This document shows, in pieces, positions 60,319 through 64,000 of a DNA stretch of 64,000 nt; position 1 is the first letter of the stretch, and every line of letters begins with the position of its first letter. The notes beneath the pieces were generated by a model, which saw nothing but the letters and a program-made list of their open reading frames with translations, did no database searches and was not told where the DNA came from. The stretch is from the NCBI GenBank assembly GCA_029721435.1, contig CM056573.1:48520501-48584500 (forward strand), read 5' to 3'. The DNA comes from Gymnothorax reevesii. Taxonomy: Eukaryota; Chordata; Actinopteri; Anguilliformes; Muraenidae. A program made the position numbers and the translations under genes.

Positions 60319-61121
60319 GTAAATGAAGGCATGACCTAGGTATATTTAAATGAGTTAAAAATGCTTCTCCCTGCCTGAAAAAATATAATATGTAATTTAA
60401 ATTACACTAAAATTTTGTTTCGAAGTTCATAGATGATCACAAAGCCTGGAAATAGGGATGATGGCAGTCATAATTAAAATATACAAATAAAGTATACTAC
60501 CACCACATAGATCTTTCTAGACTTTTAATATGTTGTTCTAGGGACAACTCTGAAATGCATACCTGTGGAAAAAATTCTGTTGCAATTACTTTGAGGTTGG
60601 GCCCCAAAAACGCATAAAATGCCTGGACTAAATTCACTGGGCTGCATTGCACGGCTCTGCCTTAGATGCTTCTACTCTGATGAATACGTACGCTGCAAAA
60701 CTCATACCGGATGAGAGACTGAAGAGACGTAGCGTGGTAAATAAAGTATCGGCTTGACTTTCTGCAAACTTTGACTAAAAAAGCCTTTCATGAGTGAATT
60801 TTTGGAATAAAGACAATCAATGGTAGCTGAAATAATAGCCGGCAATGATTCAATGAATAGATGGGCAAAATTGCCGGTAACAGGCTTTTAATAAGAACTC
60901 TGAATCAAGTTCAAACTTCATTGGAATTGGTGTTTGCATTATTAGTGAATGTTACAGTCACTTCACAGTAATTTAAGACATAGGTATAGTTCACACGCTA
61001 GCTAGCTAGCTCGTGGTCTCAAGTTAGTTACGTTCTGATGCCAGGCACACAATTTACAGCTGTACAAATCTGACTTATAAATGCCTAGCTCTGTTTCTGT
61101 GTAGCCCAAACATCCCACATC
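60319..61121. other. noncoding
   Basis: About 0.8 kb with no gene or repeat recognised, apart from a short GCTAGCTAGCTAGC tract near 61000. Confidence 0.35.
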
Positions 61122-61479
61122 TAGGGCTGGGCGATATGGACAAAATCTAATATCCCGATATCTGTGACCGAATACCTCAATATCGATATTTTGCCGATAT
61201 TATCGAGACAAATGTTGGTGCTTTTGCAAAATATTTACAAAATAATATTTTTTATAACCATTTATTAGTAATCTTGGCATAACGATGAAACAGGTGCAGG
61301 CAACAGCTTCAACAGTCTTGCAAGTGCAGAAAAATGCAACCCATTACTGTAATTCAGCTTTTAGAACCAGAAAAGCCAACACTTATTTCATATCACGATA
61401 TTACGATAGTCAAAATCCGTGACGATATTTTACTTTGCATCACGATATCGATGTATTATCGATATATCGCCCAGCCCTA
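61122..61479. mobile_element. hAT-type MITE with perfect 8-bp duplication
   Basis: TAGGGCTGGGCGATAT at the left and ATATCGCCCAGCCCTA at the right are perfect inverted ends. CCCACATC is duplicated on both sides (61114-61121 and 61480-61487). The interior is rich in ATATCGATAT-type motifs, typical of this abundant fish MITE class. 358 bp, noncoding. Confidence 0.92.
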
Positions 61480-61487
61480 CCCACATC

Positions 61488-61930
61488 ATTGCACATAAGT
61501 TTGATAAGTTTTAACACAAGGATTTAAAAAAAAAAAACATTTTTTAGTGTTTTCAGACGTTCCCAATTGATTTCCTTCACACAAATACTCTAATTTTTCA
61601 TTATTAAAGGTGCAGTCAGCGATGTGGGAGAAAACGAGAAGAGAGGTTGTTGATATTTGAAGTGTAAATGAATACAGACTCACCCCTCCCTTCATACTCC
61701 GCCACGAGGTCCACCCCCGAAGTTCATGGACGCGCATTGTCATGTTAACGGCAGTAGTAACTGCGTAGCTGACCAACATGGTGGAGGCCGGACCCTTCAC
61801 TGCTCGAGGGTAAGCCGTATTTATTGCTTTGAAAGTACATGTGACGAGTAGTGATGGTCAAATGAAGCCTCATGAATCACTGAGGCTTTCCAGCCCATTG
61901 CTTCACCAAAAGGTTCATTACTCGAGGCCT
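61488..61930. other. noncoding
   Basis: No gene is supported; the minus-strand open frame at 61486-61800 has no domain. TAGTGATGGTCAAATGAAGC at about 61850 resembles the left tip of another fish hAT element whose right end is not seen. Confidence 0.3.
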
Positions 61931-62066
61931 CAATGGCCCCGTTTAAATGGGTCCAAAAATCCTATTTACAATCAGATTGAAAGGTCAATCAGATTCAAAA
62001 TGTTTCATATAAACACTTAGCCAATCTGATTCACCCGGATCCGATTGTATTTCGGATCGGATTGTA

Positions 62067-63661
62067 CAAAACCCAAAACCAGTGAAGTTGGCACGTTGTG
62101 TAAATCATAAATAAAAGCAGAATACAATGATTTGCAAATTCTTTTCAACCTATATTCAATTGAATACACTGCAAAGACAAGTTACTTCATGTTCAAACAG
62201 GTAAACTTTGTAATTTTTTGCAAATATTAGCTCATTTGGAATTTGATGCCTGCAACATGTTTCAAAAAAGCTGGCACAAGTGGCTAAAAAGACTGAGTTG
62301 AGGAATGCTCATCAAACACTTATTTGGAACATCCCACAGGCGAACGGGCTAATTGGGAACAGGTGGGTGCCATGATTGGGTATAAAAGCAGCTTTCCTGA
62401 AATGCTCAGTCATTCACAAACAAGGATGGGGCAAGGGTCACCACTTATTGAACAAATGCGTGAGCTGATTGTCGAACAGTTTAAAAACAACATTCCTCAA
62501 CGAGCTATTGCAAGAAATTTAGGGATTTCATCATCTATGGTCCGTAATATCATCATAAGGTTCAGAGAATCTGAAGAAATCACTGCACGTAAGCGACAAG
62601 GCCGAAAACCAACATTGAATGCCCGTGACCTTCGATCCCTCAGGCGGTACTGCATCAAAAACCGACATCAGTGTGTAAAGGACATCACCACATGGGCTCA
62701 GGAACACTTCAGAAAACCACTGTCAGTAACTACAGTTCGTCGCTACATCTGCAAGTGCAAGTTAAAACTCTACAATGCAAAGCGAAAGCCATTTATCAAC
62801 AGCACCCAGTAACGCCGCCGGCTTCGCTGGGCCCAAGCTCATCTAAGATGGACTGATGCAAACTGGAAAAGTGTTCTGTGGTCTGATGAGCACACATTTC
62901 AAATTGTTTTTGGAAACTGTGGACGTTGTGCCCTCCTGACCAAAGAGGAAAAGAACCATCCGGACTGTTATAGGCGCAAAGTTCAAAAGCCAGCATCTGT
63001 GATGGTATGGGGGTGTATTAGTGCCCAAGGCATGGGCAACTTACACATATGTGAAGGCCCCATTAATGCTGAAAGGTACATACAGGTTTTGGAGCAACAT
63101 ATGTTGCCATCCAAGCAACGTCTTTTTCATGGACGGCCCCGCTTATTTCAGCAAGACAATGACAAGCCACACTCTGCAGGTGTTACAACAGCATGGCTCC
63201 GTAGTAAAAGAGTGCGGGTACTAGACTGGCCTGCTTGTAGTCCAGACCTGTCTCCCATTGAAAATGAGTGGCGCATTATGAAGCGTAAAATACGACAACG
63301 GAGACCCCAGACTGTTGAACAACTTAAGCTGTACATCAAGCAAGAATGGGAAAGAGTTCCACCTGAAAAGCTTCAAAAATTGGTCTCATCAGTTCCCAAA
63401 CGTTTACTGAGTGTCATTAAAAGGAAAGGCGATGTAACACAGTGGTAAAAAGGCCCCTGCGCCAACTTTTTTGCAATGTGTTACTGCCTTTAAATTCTAA
63501 GCTAATGATTATTTGCAAAAAGAAAAACATGTCTCAGTTTGAACCCCTTGTCTTTGCAGTGCATTCAATTGAATATAAGTTGAAAAGGATTTGCAAATCA
63601 TTGTATTCTGCTTTTATCTACGATTTACAAAACGTGTCAACTTCACTGGTTTTGGGTTTTG
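62067..63661 (+). mobile_element. Tc1-like transposon, nearly intact
   Basis: The inverted ends begin CAAAACCCAAAACCAGTGAA and are flanked by TA (62065-62066, 63662-63663). The subterminal inverted region includes ATACAATGATTTGCAAAT. At 1595 bp it is full length. It carries a transposase with one stop codon and looks the youngest autonomous-type element in the window. Confidence 0.93.
62426..63448 (+). pseudogene. Tc1-like DD34E transposase with a single stop
   Basis: From ATG at 62426 (MGQGSPLIEQMREL) to TAA at 63446-63448 the frame is 340 residues, the normal Tc1 size, broken only by TAA at codon 129 (62810-62812), between the DNA-binding and catalytic halves. The N-terminus holds paired helix-turn-helix regions (QRAIARNLGISSSMVRNI and CVKDITTWAQEHFRKPL) with a GRKP-type hinge. 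The catalytic triad D154 (WSDEHTF), D244 (QQDNDKPHS) and E279 (SPIENEW) is intact with 34 residues between the last two. The start at 62426 matches related elements; an in-frame ATG at 62324 is probably not used. Recently inactivated, by appearance. Confidence 0.92.
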
Positions 63662-64000
63662 TAAGAGGTAGTCTATGCCGATTGATAATCCGCTCCATGC
63701 TCCATGTAAACGACTGAGTGGAGCGGATGCGGATTGTGTTGATAAAGAGGATTGTTCGGTCCATGCATGCGCTCCTAGTACGCAAGAGGCTCGTAAGTGA
63801 AGTGACGTACGCAGAGTGACGTAATGCGCAGGTAAAAAAAACACAATATTATCGGATTCAGCTGGGGCCATGTCAACGCGGATTGAACGTGGATCTCTTT
63901 ACTTAAACTTCATGTATACAGATCAAATCAGATTCACTTATTCCGATCGATTTCATCATCAGATTGAGAGAAACTACGTATGTAAACGTGGCCAATGAAG

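Larger units (their letters stand above)
61936..63992. mobile_element. nonautonomous TIR element, split by a Tc1 insertion
   Basis: GCCCCGTTTA at the left and TAAACGTGGC at the right are inverted with one mismatch and lie between CAATG duplicates (61931-61935, 63993-63997). Both halves hold CAGATTGA/TCAATC-type motifs. The Tc1-like element at 62067-63661 sits inside, so this one is older. The superfamily is unclear. Confidence 0.55.

Overview
The window is vertebrate genomic DNA, almost certainly from a ray-finned fish (teleost type). Three two-exon Hox genes lie in tandem on the + strand in the order hoxa3, hoxa2, hoxa1. The flanks are littered with Tc1/mariner, piggyBac-like and hAT-type elements of the kinds common in fish. 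The paralogy calls are firm: hoxa2 ends like the vertebrate Hoxa2 protein and opens with its conserved N-terminus, hoxa3 ends in the Hoxa3-type tail QEAPRLTHL, and hoxa1 carries TFDWMK with a labial-class homeodomain. I cannot tell from the sequence whether this is the teleost a or b duplicate of the HoxA cluster, so symbols carry no suffix.

Layout. 1-9.7 kb: the side facing hoxa4, with no hoxa4 visible. It holds a piggyBac-like MITE, a 0.9 kb TIR element and a Tc1 fossil that was itself hit by an hAT MITE, then unique DNA with AAT repeats and a possible noncoding hoxa3 exon. 9.8-14.4 kb: hoxa3, whose 3.4 kb intron contains a complete-length (1600 bp) but dead Tc1 element. 14.4-18.3 kb: hoxa3-hoxa2 spacer. 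18.3-20.0 kb: hoxa2, with a Meis plus Pbx/Hox site pair in its intron. 20.0-23.2 kb: hoxa2-hoxa1 spacer with long GT/TA/CA repeats. 23.2-24.5 kb: hoxa1, followed by about 1.3 kb of probable 3' UTR. 25.8-30.6 kb: unique, mostly repeat-poor DNA downstream of hoxa1, where 3' enhancers (including retinoic-acid elements) are known in other vertebrates; one DR5-like site is visible. 30.6-64 kb: no intact host gene. This part is transposon graveyard: several Tc1-like elements (one with a single stop codon in its transposase), hAT MITEs with 8-bp target duplications, a 45-copy 24-bp minisatellite, a ~150-bp tandem array, other TIR elements, and a broken copy of a multicopy protein family with a Cys-rich CXC-like tail.

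How it works together: Hox1-3 proteins are nuclear DNA-binding factors that set segment identity in the hindbrain and neural crest with Pbx and Meis/Prep partners. The candidate regulatory sites reported here (hoxa2 intron, hoxa2 upstream, hoxa1 downstream) fit that cross-regulatory network. Transposons are nearly absent between hoxa3 exon 2 and about 30 kb, as expected of a constrained Hox core. The element in the hoxa3 intron is the exception.
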